This document shows positions 7,299 to 14,860 of a DNA stretch of 14,903 nt, piece by piece. The translations under genes and the position numbers were made by a program. Positions within the stretch are counted from its first letter, which is position 1. Each line of letters begins with the position of its first letter. This stretch comes from GWF2-38-69 sp037127655. GTDB taxonomy: Bacteria; Verrucomicrobiota; Lentisphaeria; Victivallales; GWF2-38-69. The stretch covers positions 1-14,903 of the forward strand of contig JBAXXY010000059.1 in NCBI GenBank assembly GCA_037127655.1, given 5' to 3'. The notes under the pieces are model-generated. The model was not told where the DNA came from. It saw nothing but the letters and a program-made list of their open reading frames with translations, and ran no database searches.

Positions 7299-8975
7299 TT
7301 ATCCTAAAATTCCACCGCCGATAAATTCTCTCAGAAGAGATCTGCGAGGCACATCGCTAGACGAAGCTGATACAAAGTTTGATAAAAACTCCTGGATTCT
7401 TCGCGCATCAGCATAAGGTTCATGCCACTGCTTTATCTCAGCAAATAGCGGCTCTACAAGAGGTTTTAGTACAAACAATTCATAGTTCATGGCCGAGCTG
7501 AAAGCAGAATCGGCTAAACTCTGAAACGGGAATATCCAGCGTTTCTCTCCATTTCTCACGCTTGGCCACATCATCATCGTAGCTAAAGCTCTATTTCCTC
7601 TTGTCCTGTGGTCTCTTATCACTCTTCTTATGAGCCTGCAGTCCGTCGTGGAAATTCGAGTATTATGGTCGAGATTGAGTTGAGTGAGTGCATTTATGTA
7701 GATTTTGTATTTTCTCTCCTGAGAAAGAACTTTTGTCATCACAGGATTCAGGGAGTGGATTCCTTCAATGACAGCCATATCGTTGCGTCCAAGCTTTATC
7801 TTGTTCCCCAGCCATTTTTTCTTTCCATCTTTGAAGTCGAAGGTAGGCATCTCTATCTCTTCGCCTCTATCCAATTTTTCAAGATGTTCATAAAGCAAGG
7901 GAAGGTCAATTGTTTCGATATCCTCAAAATTGTATTCGCCATTCTCATCCCTTGGAGTTTTTTCCCTTTCAACGAAGTAATTATCCACAGAAATAATAAC
8001 AGGATTAATTCCGTCCACTTTCATCTGAGTTGATAAGCGGTGGGCGAAAGTTGTTTTACCAGACGATGAAGGACCTGCAATCAAAACCCATTTCAAGTCA
8101 TCTTTTCTTTTGTGGATATCATCAGCTATTTCGGCTAATTTCTTCTCCTGAAACGATTCCTCGACCTCAACTATTTTTCTGAATTCGCCTCTAATGATGA
8201 GTTCATTAAGGTCGCCAACCGTTCTGACGCCGATGGTATTTCCCCATTTCTTATATGTTTTGAAGATATTGAATAGAGCTTTCTGCTTTTTGAATTCTGA
8301 AAACTTTATAGGAAGGCTCTTGTCAGGAAATTGCAATACAAACCCGGAATCATACTGAATGAGCTTAAAATACTGTAAATCTTTAGTATTATCGGCAAGC
8401 GCGCCGTGAGCAAGGTCGCTGAAGTTATCGCAGTGATAGATGGCAATTTTGGGGTTATTCTGAAACCTTAGGAGATTGCACTTGTCCTCTCTGAATTTGG
8501 CCGCAAAGTGATAAAGTGCATCAGTAAACTGAACTTTATGGCGAACTATCGGGAATTTTGATTCGATGTCCTTTTTCATGCTTATCTCTATTTTCTCAAG
8601 CACTTCAGGAAGTTCTTTCTTATCAATTCCATCGAAGGAACAGTAAAAACCTTCGCCTAGGGAATGGTTAATCTCAAGGTTGTTATCCGGGTAACATTCA
8701 TACGCGGCTTTTGAGAGCAGAAAAGCTACAGAATTTCTATAAACTCTCCACCCGTGCGAATCAGCTATAGTTAGCATCGTGAGGTCAGAATCTGTATCTA
8801 ATGGATATGTGACGGATACAACTCTGTTGTTGACCAAGGCAGCAATGTAGTTGTGGTCAGGGTTGTAGGCCCTGTGTTTTTTTATTATGTTTTTAACAAG
8901 CGTCCCGGGATAGCATGTTACTTCTTCTTTATTGTCAAAAGTGATTTTTAATTGCCGCTCTTCTACTAAATTCAT
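7299..8975 (-). CDS. TGS/tRNA-SAD-like N-terminus fused to a uridine-kinase-like (PRK family) P-loop kinase
   Basis: This 558-residue protein has three parts. Residues about 8-70 form a TGS domain (TCYPGTLVKNII, then VVSVTYPLDTDSDL). About 75-200 resemble the second additional domain of threonyl- and alanyl-tRNA synthetases (SLGEGFYCSF, DALYHFAAK, a C-D-N-F-S-D-L-A-H-G stretch). About 295-500 form a uridine kinase/phosphoribulokinase-type domain with Walker A GPSSSGKT at 301-308, VISVDNYFVERE at 328-338 and FDFKDGKKKW. The family is widespread in anaerobes and is annotated as nucleoside kinase or uridine kinase; the exact substrate is uncertain. An AGGGAA-like ribosome site precedes the ATG. 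The hflX gene ends 80 bp upstream, and the glycyl radical enzyme starts 29 bp downstream, so it probably shares a transcript with the radical system. Confidence 0.85.
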   Translation of the reverse strand: MNLVEERQLKITFDNKEEVTCYPGTLVKNIIKKHRAYNPDHNYIAALVNNRVVSVTYPLDTDSDLTMLTIADSHGWRVYRNSVAFLLSKAAYECYPDNNLEINHSLGEGFYCSFDGIDKKELPEVLEKIEISMKKDIESKFPIVRHKVQFTDALYHFAAKFREDKCNLLRFQNNPKIAIYHCDNFSDLAHGALADNTKDLQYFKLIQYDSGFVLQFPDKSLPIKFSEFKKQKALFNIFKTYKKWGNTIGVRTVGDLNELIIRGEFRKIVEVEESFQEKKLAEIADDIHKRKDDLKWVLIAGPSSSGKTTFAHRLSTQMKVDGINPVIISVDNYFVEREKTPRDENGEYNFEDIETIDLPLLYEHLEKLDRGEEIEMPTFDFKDGKKKWLGNKIKLGRNDMAVIEGIHSLNPVMTKVLSQERKYKIYINALTQLNLDHNTRISTTDCRLIRRVIRDHRTRGNRALATMMMWPSVRNGEKRWIFPFQSLADSAFSSAMNYELFVLKPLVEPLFAEIKQWHEPYADARRIQEFLSNFVSASSSDVPRRSLLREFIGGGILG

Positions 8976-9031
8976 TTTATTCCCTGCCTAATGAATGTTT
9001 GAAAAAAATATAACACGCAATTATATATCGG

Positions 9032-9056
9032 ACTCCAAAGATTTCCTCTTTGGAGT
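9032..9056 (-). terminator. Perfect 10-bp hairpin at the end of hflX, possible terminator or attenuator
   Basis: ACTCCAAAGA and TCTTTGGAGT form a perfect 10-bp stem around a 5-base loop. On the minus strand it begins at the last bases of the hflX stop codon. No T run follows at once; a run of seven Ts comes about 20 bases later. It could end or reduce transcription between hflX and the kinase gene, or protect the hflX message end. Confidence 0.4.
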
Positions 9057-10342
9057 TAAACAATATATTTTTCAAAAAACTGTTTGTGGATAGCAGGAAC
9101 TCTTACCGAAAGAATCATAACATCTCCTTCATAAACAGTTCCTACAACTTTGCAGTATTTGTAAATCTTAGCGAGCAAGTCGTATTTGTCAGGAGGAACG
9201 GCAATTTGCATGTATTGAGAATTTCTGGAAACTAATTCTTCTATCTTCTTGAGAAGTAAGTCAATGCCTTCGCCTGTTTTTACAGAAATAAATACGCAAT
9301 CAGGATGCATTGAGCGGAGCCTGGCTCTCGCATCAGGATCATTAAGTTTATCAATTTTGTTAAACACAGTTATCAATGGTTTTTCAGTAGATTTGAGGTC
9401 TTTCAGCAACGCCATAGTCGTTTTATACTGTTCGTCCACGCTGTTGCTCGAAACATCTAAAACATGGATAATAAAGGCCGAAACGACAACCTCTTCCAAA
9501 GTTGACTTGAAGGCCTCAACCAGATTATGAGGAAGCTTTCTTATAAACCCCACTGTGTCAGTCAAAAGAACAGATTGGTTCCCGGGAAGACCTACAAGTC
9601 TTGTAGTAGGGTCAAGTGTCGCAAAAAGTTTATCTTCCACAAAAACGCTTGCCCCCGACAAAGCATTAAGAAGTGACGATTTTCCGACATTTGTATATCC
9701 TGCAATGGCGGCAATAGGAACTGAACTTTTCTCCCTTTTTGCCCGCTGGGTATCCCTGTGTTTTGAAACTTCTTTGAGCTCTTCCTTAAGATGAGCTATT
9801 CTATTTTGGACTATGCGCTTGTCCACTTCAAGCTGTGTTTCGCCTTCACCTCTGCCTCCTATTCCTCCAGCTCCGCTCTGCCTTGAAAGATGAGTCCAGG
9901 CTCTAGTTAACCTTGGAAGAGAATATTCCATTCTGGCAAGCGCTACCTGGATTACGGCTTCCTTAGTTGTCGCTCTTGATGCAAATATATCAAGAATCAC
10001 TTCCTGCCTATCAATTACGCACAATTGGCAGGTCTCTTCCCAGTTTCTCTGTTGGGATGGGCTCAAATCAAAGTCAACGACAATACAGTCAGCGTGATTG
10101 TTTTTTGCAGCTATTCCTATTTCCTCGACTTTGCCAGAGCCTATGTAGAACTTCGCATTGCTTTCTCTGAGTTTGACTACCTCAGTCCCTTTGATTTTTA
10201 AACCCATCGTATCAACGAGTTCACAAAGCTCAAGAAGATGCTCTTTTGACTGTAAAACATCAATAGTAGAGGTTTCTATTCCAACCAGGTATGCTGATTC
10301 TACCTTTTTTGTTTTTTCATTTTTAAATACTGTTTCCGCCAT
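9056..10342 (-). CDS. hflX: GTPase HflX, ribosome-associated
   Basis: This 428-residue protein is a translational GTPase that binds the large ribosomal subunit and splits stalled or hibernating ribosomes under stress. Residues about 14-200 are the HflX-specific N-terminal domain, with FYIGSGKVEEI, VDFDLSPSQQRNWE, and the Gly-rich QSGAGGIGGRGEGETQLE loop at about 155-172 that joins a coiled-coil helix. The G domain follows: GYTNVGKS at 215-222 (G1), DTVGFIRKLP at 262-271 (G3), NKID at 328-331 (G4) and SVKTGEG at 353-359 (G5). The C-terminal domain, about 380-428, is complete. The start is the only sensible ATG, although its ribosome site is weak. It is the first gene of the minus-strand run and diverges from lysS over 144 bp. 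Confidence 0.95.
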   Translation of the reverse strand: MAETVFKNEKTKKVESAYLVGIETSTIDVLQSKEHLLELCELVDTMGLKIKGTEVVKLRESNAKFYIGSGKVEEIGIAAKNNHADCIVVDFDLSPSQQRNWEETCQLCVIDRQEVILDIFASRATTKEAVIQVALARMEYSLPRLTRAWTHLSRQSGAGGIGGRGEGETQLEVDKRIVQNRIAHLKEELKEVSKHRDTQRAKREKSSVPIAAIAGYTNVGKSSLLNALSGASVFVEDKLFATLDPTTRLVGLPGNQSVLLTDTVGFIRKLPHNLVEAFKSTLEEVVVSAFIIHVLDVSSNSVDEQYKTTMALLKDLKSTEKPLITVFNKIDKLNDPDARARLRSMHPDCVFISVKTGEGIDLLLKKIEELVSRNSQYMQIAVPPDKYDLLAKIYKYCKVVGTVYEGDVMILSVRVPAIHKQFFEKYIV

Positions 10343-10486
10343 CTGTTACCACATTATTTTTAGTTTAAGCATAGCTCGAAGAGAGCTAATATTCTGCAAG
10401 CTCAATTTTCTTCAAAGTGGATTTTTTATAAAAAGAAGATATTTTGAGCCTTTCAATTTTGATATAAAAACGAGGGAATAAGCTTT
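10343..10486. promoter_or_regulatory. Divergent hflX / lysS promoter region
   Basis: This gap must hold promoters for both directions. A TATAAA at 10463-10468, 18 bases before the lysS ATG, and another at 10427-10432 are candidate -10 elements for lysS; neither has a clear -35. For hflX, a minus-strand TTGAAG and TATTAG about 18 bp apart are possible but weak. A perfect 6-bp inverted repeat, TAGCTC and GAGCTA around five bases, lies at 10372-10388 and could be a small operator. The lysS ribosome site GAGGGAA is at 10472-10478. Confidence 0.4.
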
Positions 10487-11998
10487 ATGGAAACGGAAAT
10501 CAACCAAAATATAGACTCAATTGAATCTCAAAGTGATATTTTTCAAAAATGCCTCAAAAAAGCCAATGACTGGAGAGAAGCAGGAATAGATCCCTACGGT
10601 TCAAGATATGACGACGCTGAAAGAGTTGCGTTAGTAAGAACTCAATACATACCAGATTCGACAGAACCCCAGAAGAAGAAAATAGCCGGCCGAGTTATGG
10701 CTTTCCGTATAATGGGCAAATCCATCTTTGCAGACCTCAAGGACAGCACAGGCAGGATGCAACTTTACGCAAATAAAAACACTTTAGGCGAAAATTTTGA
10801 TCATTTCAGCAGAATAGACATCGGAGACATTATCGGAGCTGAAGGCTATCTTTTTATCACAAAAACAGGCGAACTCACACTCAAGGTGCATGAGTTCAGA
10901 ATGCTCAGCAAAGCCATGAAGACACTTCCTGAAAAATGGCATGGCCTTACAGATATTGAAGCTAGATATAGACAAAGATATGTTGATTTGATAGTTAATG
11001 ACGAAGCTAAAGACACTCTCACAAAGAGAATTTTGATCGTAAGAGAAGTAAGAAAATACCTTGAAAATATCGGTTTTCTTGAAGTTGAAACTCCAATGCT
11101 CCAGGTACTTGCTGGTGGAGCTGCTGCCAAACCTTTCAAAACCTATCATGAAGCTCTCAGCTGTCCTATGTACCTGAGAATAGCGCCTGAACTCTTTCTC
11201 AAAAGACTGCTTGTCGGTGGATTTGAGAAAGTTTTCGAGTTGAATAGAAACTTCAGAAATGAGGGACTCTCAAGAAGACATAATCCTGAATTTACCATGC
11301 TTGAAATTTATCAGGCCTATGGCGACTGCAGGACAATGATGGAACTCATTCAGGGCTTGATAACGACTGTGGCACAGAATGTTATCGGCACGCTCAAAAT
11401 TCAAAAGAGCGACGGCACAATCATAGACTTGACTCCGCCATGGACTATCGCGCCATATACTGACCTTGTTAAATCCAAAGGCGGTGACGATTGGTTTGAT
11501 ATAACTCCTGCTGAAAGAAAATCAAGAGCCGAAAAACTCGGACTCAAATTTGACCCGAAAGCCGCTGATTTTGAAGTGACAAATGAAGTTTATGAAAAGC
11601 TTATCGAACCTACTCTTATCAATCCGACATTTGTGACAAGACTTCCAGCTGCACTTGTTCCTCTTGCAAAGAAGTGCGATGACAATCCAAACTTTGTCGA
11701 TGTCTTTGAACTGGAAATAAATGGGCAGGAAATCGCTCCTGCTTATTCGGAACTTAATGACCCGGTAGAGCAAAGAAAGAGATTCGAATCACAACTTAAT
11801 GGGAGTGTAGCATCTGGAGATCATGAACTCTGTGAAGGTAAAATTGATGAAGACTTCCTCAATGCTCTTGAATACGGAATGCCACCGGCAGGCGGCATGG
11901 GTGTCGGGATTGACAGGCTTGCAATGCTCCTGACAGGCGCTGACTCTATCAGAGATGTAATACTTTTCCCTCATATGCGCCCGAAGAGCAATAAGTAA
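10487..11998 (+). CDS. lysS: Lysyl-tRNA synthetase, class II
   Basis: This 503-residue protein charges tRNA-Lys with lysine in the cytoplasm. The anticodon-binding OB fold spans about 64-140 (IAGRVMAFRIMGKSIFADLKD). The class II catalytic core has motif 2 at about 247-274 (EKVFELNRNFRNEGLS, then HNPEFTMLEIYQAY) and motif 3 at about 468-495 (GMGVGIDRLAMLLTGADSIRDV). SELNDPVEQRKRFE is characteristic of the lysine enzyme, separating it from AspRS and AsnRS. The length matches bacterial LysS and no domain is missing. The ATG has a good GAGGGAA ribosome site. It is the first gene of a tight plus-strand unit; the next gene starts 18 bp after its stop. Confidence 0.97.
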   Translation: METEINQNIDSIESQSDIFQKCLKKANDWREAGIDPYGSRYDDAERVALVRTQYIPDSTEPQKKKIAGRVMAFRIMGKSIFADLKDSTGRMQLYANKNTLGENFDHFSRIDIGDIIGAEGYLFITKTGELTLKVHEFRMLSKAMKTLPEKWHGLTDIEARYRQRYVDLIVNDEAKDTLTKRILIVREVRKYLENIGFLEVETPMLQVLAGGAAAKPFKTYHEALSCPMYLRIAPELFLKRLLVGGFEKVFELNRNFRNEGLSRRHNPEFTMLEIYQAYGDCRTMMELIQGLITTVAQNVIGTLKIQKSDGTIIDLTPPWTIAPYTDLVKSKGGDDWFDITPAERKSRAEKLGLKFDPKAADFEVTNEVYEKLIEPTLINPTFVTRLPAALVPLAKKCDDNPNFVDVFELEINGQEIAPAYSELNDPVEQRKRFESQLNGSVASGDHELCEGKIDEDFLNALEYGMPPAGGMGVGIDRLAMLLTGADSIRDVILFPHMRPKSNK

Positions 11999-12016
11999 CT
12001 TTAATCTTAGGAGTTT

Positions 12017-12826
12017 ATGGAAGAATTCCAGATACGGAAAAGTTTTCTTTTCGGCGATACTTTTGCAAGGAAAGTCGATGGAATTCCAAATTTTAAAGAC
12101 ATAATTCAAGATTTGGATTCTCTCCTCGACTCGTCCACAATAACAAAGAACGATGTCTATGTTAAAGCCGGGGTATTCGAACTATCCGGCTCGAAGTACT
12201 TCATCAAGAGATACTCTCCAAGGAATATTTTTTATAAAATAGGTTATCTATTTAAGCAAATACGCGCTGAACACTCATGGTTTGCTTCTCTCTTATTAGA
12301 TGAGCACTCAATAGCAAACCCTAAGTCCTATCTTGTTTGTTCCAAAAGAAAATTTGGTTTTATCAGGACGAGTTATCTTATAACTGAAGCTGTAAGCGAT
12401 ATTTTTTCTATAAGTTACTTCAAAGAAACATTCGGAAATTCAGACAAAAGCGAAACTTTTTACGCAAAAGTCATTAAACAGTTAGCCTCGGTTCACAATG
12501 CCGGAATTTTTCATAGCGATGCAAAGCTATGGAATTTTTATGCATATAAGGATACACTAGGTCAGGAAAAGATTGGAATATGGGATTTGGACGGCGCTGT
12601 TATATACAAAGAACTACCAATATATAAAAGAGTTTTAGACCTGTCACGAACCATAGCTTCCATAATAGAATTGAATAGAGAAGTTGGATTTGATGTTTAC
12701 AATTCGACATTTATTGATAGAATAGCTTCTTCCTACGAGAAGTATTCAAATTGTCGATTAGCACTTAAGCAACTTGAAAGCAAAGTCGGCTGGTTCTTGG
12801 CTAAAAAGAAAATTTATAAAACCTAA
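12017..12826 (+). CDS. Lipopolysaccharide kinase-like protein (WaaP/Kdo kinase superfamily)
   Basis: This 269-residue protein has a eukaryotic-kinase-like fold as in WaaP and Kdo kinases, which phosphorylate heptose or Kdo of the lipopolysaccharide core at the inner membrane. YFIKRYSP gives the ATP-binding Lys64, followed by a Lys/Arg-rich helix with RAEHSW (Glu86 as the helix acid). GIFHSDAKLWNF at about 163-174 is the catalytic loop, with Asp168 and Asn173; the usual HGDL is changed to HSDA. IWDLDGA at 188-194 replaces the metal-binding DFG/DFD with Asp190 and Asp192. All core residues are present, so activity is plausible. An AGGAG ribosome site at 12009-12013 supports the start. It lies 18 bp after lysS and 13 bp before the LpxC-like gene, which supports a lipid A or core role. 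A small-molecule or protein kinase of the same superfamily is an alternative. Confidence 0.75.
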   Translation: MEEFQIRKSFLFGDTFARKVDGIPNFKDIIQDLDSLLDSSTITKNDVYVKAGVFELSGSKYFIKRYSPRNIFYKIGYLFKQIRAEHSWFASLLLDEHSIANPKSYLVCSKRKFGFIRTSYLITEAVSDIFSISYFKETFGNSDKSETFYAKVIKQLASVHNAGIFHSDAKLWNFYAYKDTLGQEKIGIWDLDGAVIYKELPIYKRVLDLSRTIASIIELNREVGFDVYNSTFIDRIASSYEKYSNCRLALKQLESKVGWFLAKKKIYKT

Positions 12827-12839
12827 TCACATATATTTT

Positions 12840-13886
12840 ATGAAAGAAAAGCTTTTGGGGAAAGTTATAATTGGAGACATAAAGCAACTCAAAAAATCAT
12901 TTGAAGAATTTTCCTCTATTACTGCAGATTTAAACCTCCAGCATGAAGAATTGCTGGAACCTTCCCACACAAACCTTAAAACTATTTCAGAAGCCGTGGA
13001 ACTCTCATCACATGGCACTTTTGATCGAAGAGAGATTAGACGAATAAAATTTGAGCCTACAGACAAACAAGGCTGGTGGCTGAAAAGATCAGATATCGAT
13101 GGTGATCCGGTAAAAATTTCGCACAAAAATGCCTTTTATGTTTATGAAGGCGGAGTTAATAACATTGTGCTGAAAAGAAATGGCGACAAGAAAAACTATA
13201 TGCGCCTGACAGAGCACATCATTGCAATTAGAATGGGTTCAGATATAGACAATATGCTTATTACTGTCGATTCCGATGATCCACCGCTTTTTGACTTGGG
13301 CTCTGCACCCATAATTGAAGCCTTGGATAAAGTCGAAAGAGTTAGAACTAAAGAACCTTGTCGTTACTTTACCGTTAAAGAGACAGTTTCCGCTGTATGG
13401 GCAAACGGTGCTTTTTTAACAATTGCTCCTCAAGACCCCGATTGTTACTCTCTAAAAGTTGACTGTGCGATTAACTTCCCGAATGCCATGGGCAAACAAA
13501 GAATATGCTTCGTAGTGGATGAAGATAACTTTAAAATGGGCTCAAGCGCAAGGACAAACTGCTCGCTCAAGCATGCTATTCTCTGTAAGACAATTGGCAA
13601 GTTCATCCCATCGGTAAGGCATCTTGGCTATAACAAAAAAAACATACTTGTTGTAGGCAATAAAAAATACTTCAATAGGCCCAGATTAAAACACAAAGGC
13701 AAACCTCTTGAAGCAGTATGGCATAGAGCCACTCTTGATCTACTGGCGGCTTTCGCATTGGTTGATGAGGGGAGATTTATAGGCGATGTGATTTCTTACA
13801 AGTCAAATCATAAATACGATGTTGAGCTGATCAAAGAACTTTATAAAAGAGACCTTTTAATTGAAGTTATTCCACAATCAAAATGA
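12840..13886 (+). CDS. Divergent LpxC-family protein (UDP-3-O-acyl-GlcNAc deacetylase-like)
   Basis: LpxC is the zinc deacetylase of the committed step of lipid A synthesis. With the ATG at 12840 the protein has 348 residues; a TTG at 12774 would overlap the kinase gene and looks worse, though neither start has a clear ribosome site. Residues 1-45 are an extension without LpxC likeness. Then come SSHGTF (57-61, matching GLHSG), LTEHIIAIRMGSDIDN (123-138, with Glu125 and zinc-ligand His126), PPLFDLGSAP (148-157), GKQRICFVV, SSARTN (235-240), WHRATLDLL (294-302) and SYKSNH (319-324, with His324). The second half of the metal site is odd: His295 and Asp300 are five apart rather than four, the usual Lys after His is Arg, and the later GD is AA. 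The family is clear; full activity is not. Its stop overlaps the next ATG (ATGA). Confidence 0.8.
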   Translation: MKEKLLGKVIIGDIKQLKKSFEEFSSITADLNLQHEELLEPSHTNLKTISEAVELSSHGTFDRREIRRIKFEPTDKQGWWLKRSDIDGDPVKISHKNAFYVYEGGVNNIVLKRNGDKKNYMRLTEHIIAIRMGSDIDNMLITVDSDDPPLFDLGSAPIIEALDKVERVRTKEPCRYFTVKETVSAVWANGAFLTIAPQDPDCYSLKVDCAINFPNAMGKQRICFVVDEDNFKMGSSARTNCSLKHAILCKTIGKFIPSVRHLGYNKKNILVVGNKKYFNRPRLKHKGKPLEAVWHRATLDLLAAFALVDEGRFIGDVISYKSNHKYDVELIKELYKRDLLIEVIPQSK

Positions 13887-14596
13887 TGCCGTTTAACAAA
13901 GAAACCTACCTTCTTTGGATTGATAATGAACATTCGCCAGATCTCAATATGGCAATAGACGAAGAACTTCTCTTCGAATCCCAAAAGACCAATACGCCAT
14001 TTCTGCGCTTCTACGAATGGGATAGAAAAGCTATATCAATAGGCTATATACAGAGCTATTCTCAAACTGCCAAGGAGGGTTACGATTTAGTCAGACGACC
14101 TACAGGCGGGGGAGTCGTTTTTCATGATATTGACCTTACTTATACCATAACTATTCCTTCAGGACATAAAATAGAGCTCTTACCTAGAGAAGAAAGCTAC
14201 CATATTTTCCATAAAATCATAATCTCTGCATTAGCCTCAATAGGCCTGGCAGGGGAGTTGATTCAGACTACAAAAATTTCAAAAGAACGGCACTCTATGC
14301 AGTGCTTCAGTGCTCCTGTTAAATTCGATGTTGCCATAAAGACTGACAATACAACTTCAAAAGTCGCCGGTGCAGCGCAGAGACGAACAAAGCATGGAAT
14401 TCTCCACCAGGGAAGCATAGTTTTGCCAGATATGAAAAGCATCAGAAAAACCTTGATAGATAGCATAATCGACTCTTTCAAAACATGGCTTGGAATAGCA
14501 TTCATACCTTTTATGCCAAGTCATGATTTCTTAGATCGAGCCGAAATTTTAGCGCAAATTAAATATAGTCAATCTAGCTGGAACAAACTAAGGTAG
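13883..14596 (+). CDS. LipM/LplA-type octanoyl or lipoyl transferase (BPL/LPL fold)
   Basis: This 237-residue protein has the biotin/lipoate protein ligase fold and modifies the lipoyl domains of 2-oxoacid dehydrogenases or glycine cleavage H protein. LNMAIDEELL at 21-30 is the N-terminal signature. VRRPTGGGVVFHD at 70-82 is the substrate loop. MQCFSAPVKFDV at 139-150 puts Cys141 where octanoyltransferase LipM has its catalytic Cys. SKVAGAAQRR at 159-168 carries the conserved Lys160, and HQGSI is at 175-179. The Cys and the roughly 240-residue length without the LplA C-terminal domain favour LipM, or the amidotransferase LipL, over ATP-dependent LplA. The start overlaps the LpxC-like stop by four bases, and a second ATG follows at once at 13886. 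It is the last gene of the lysS unit. Confidence 0.8.
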   Translation: MMPFNKETYLLWIDNEHSPDLNMAIDEELLFESQKTNTPFLRFYEWDRKAISIGYIQSYSQTAKEGYDLVRRPTGGGVVFHDIDLTYTITIPSGHKIELLPREESYHIFHKIIISALASIGLAGELIQTTKISKERHSMQCFSAPVKFDVAIKTDNTTSKVAGAAQRRTKHGILHQGSIVLPDMKSIRKTLIDSIIDSFKTWLGIAFIPFMPSHDFLDRAEILAQIKYSQSSWNKLR

Positions 14597-14704
14597 AACT
14601 TGTTACAGTTTACTTATTTTCCTAAACTAGACACCTTCAAATTTTCGTTATTGTCGCCTCTCTAAGCAATCACCTTTTTATTTTTGCTTTCAAAAACCTA
14701 CTAC

Positions 14705-14740
14705 ATTAATGTCAGTTTTTTTGTTTAATACGACATTAAT
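14705..14740. repeat. 9-bp inverted repeat, possible activator site
   Basis: ATTAATGTC at 14705-14713 and GACATTAAT at 14732-14740 are perfect reverse complements around an 18-base T-rich spacer. The centre lies about 150 bp before the start predicted from the sigma-54 promoter, where enhancer-binding proteins usually bind. The role is inferred from position. Confidence 0.5.
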
Positions 14741-14823
14741 AGTATAAAAGTGCTAATGAAGTCTTCCATAATATTATTTTTTACAAGTTTATTAAATATT
14801 GCTTTCCATATAGATACAACCAT

Positions 14824-14839
14824 AAATACTTAAATACTT
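14824..14839. repeat. Tandem 8-bp direct repeat
   Basis: AAATACTT occurs twice in direct succession, ending 5 bases before the -24 element of the sigma-54 promoter. It may be a regulator site or chance in AT-rich DNA. Confidence 0.4.
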
Positions 14840-14844
14840 CCTCA

Positions 14845-14860
14845 TTGGCACAGCTATTGC
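14845..14860 (+). promoter_or_regulatory. Sigma-54 (RpoN) promoter
   Basis: The sequence has TTGGCAC at 14845-14851 and TTGC at 14857-14860, five bases between TGGCAC and TTGC. This matches the sigma-54 consensus TGGCAC-N5-TTGCW at every conserved position, including the GG at -24 and GC at -12. Transcription would start near 14872 and run right, out of the window. Sigma-54 promoters need an ATP-hydrolysing enhancer-binding protein, and the upstream inverted repeat is a candidate site for one. Confidence 0.75.

Noticed and set aside
7608..8033. Plus-strand open frame of 141 codons inside the kinase gene
   Set aside because: It is antisense to a well-conserved gene and has no recognisable domain; AT-rich coding DNA often gives such shadows.
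10372..10388. Short inverted repeat TAGCTC/GAGCTA as a definite operator
   Set aside because: Six-base arms are common by chance; it is mentioned only as part of the divergent promoter region.
10158..10481. Plus-strand open frame of 107 codons across the hflX start
   Set aside because: Most of it is antisense to hflX and the rest covers the divergent promoter region; its composition is not protein-like.
12774..12839. LpxC-like start at TTG inside the kinase gene
   Set aside because: It adds 22 Lys-rich residues encoded by an overlapping frame, while an ATG lies just after the kinase stop.
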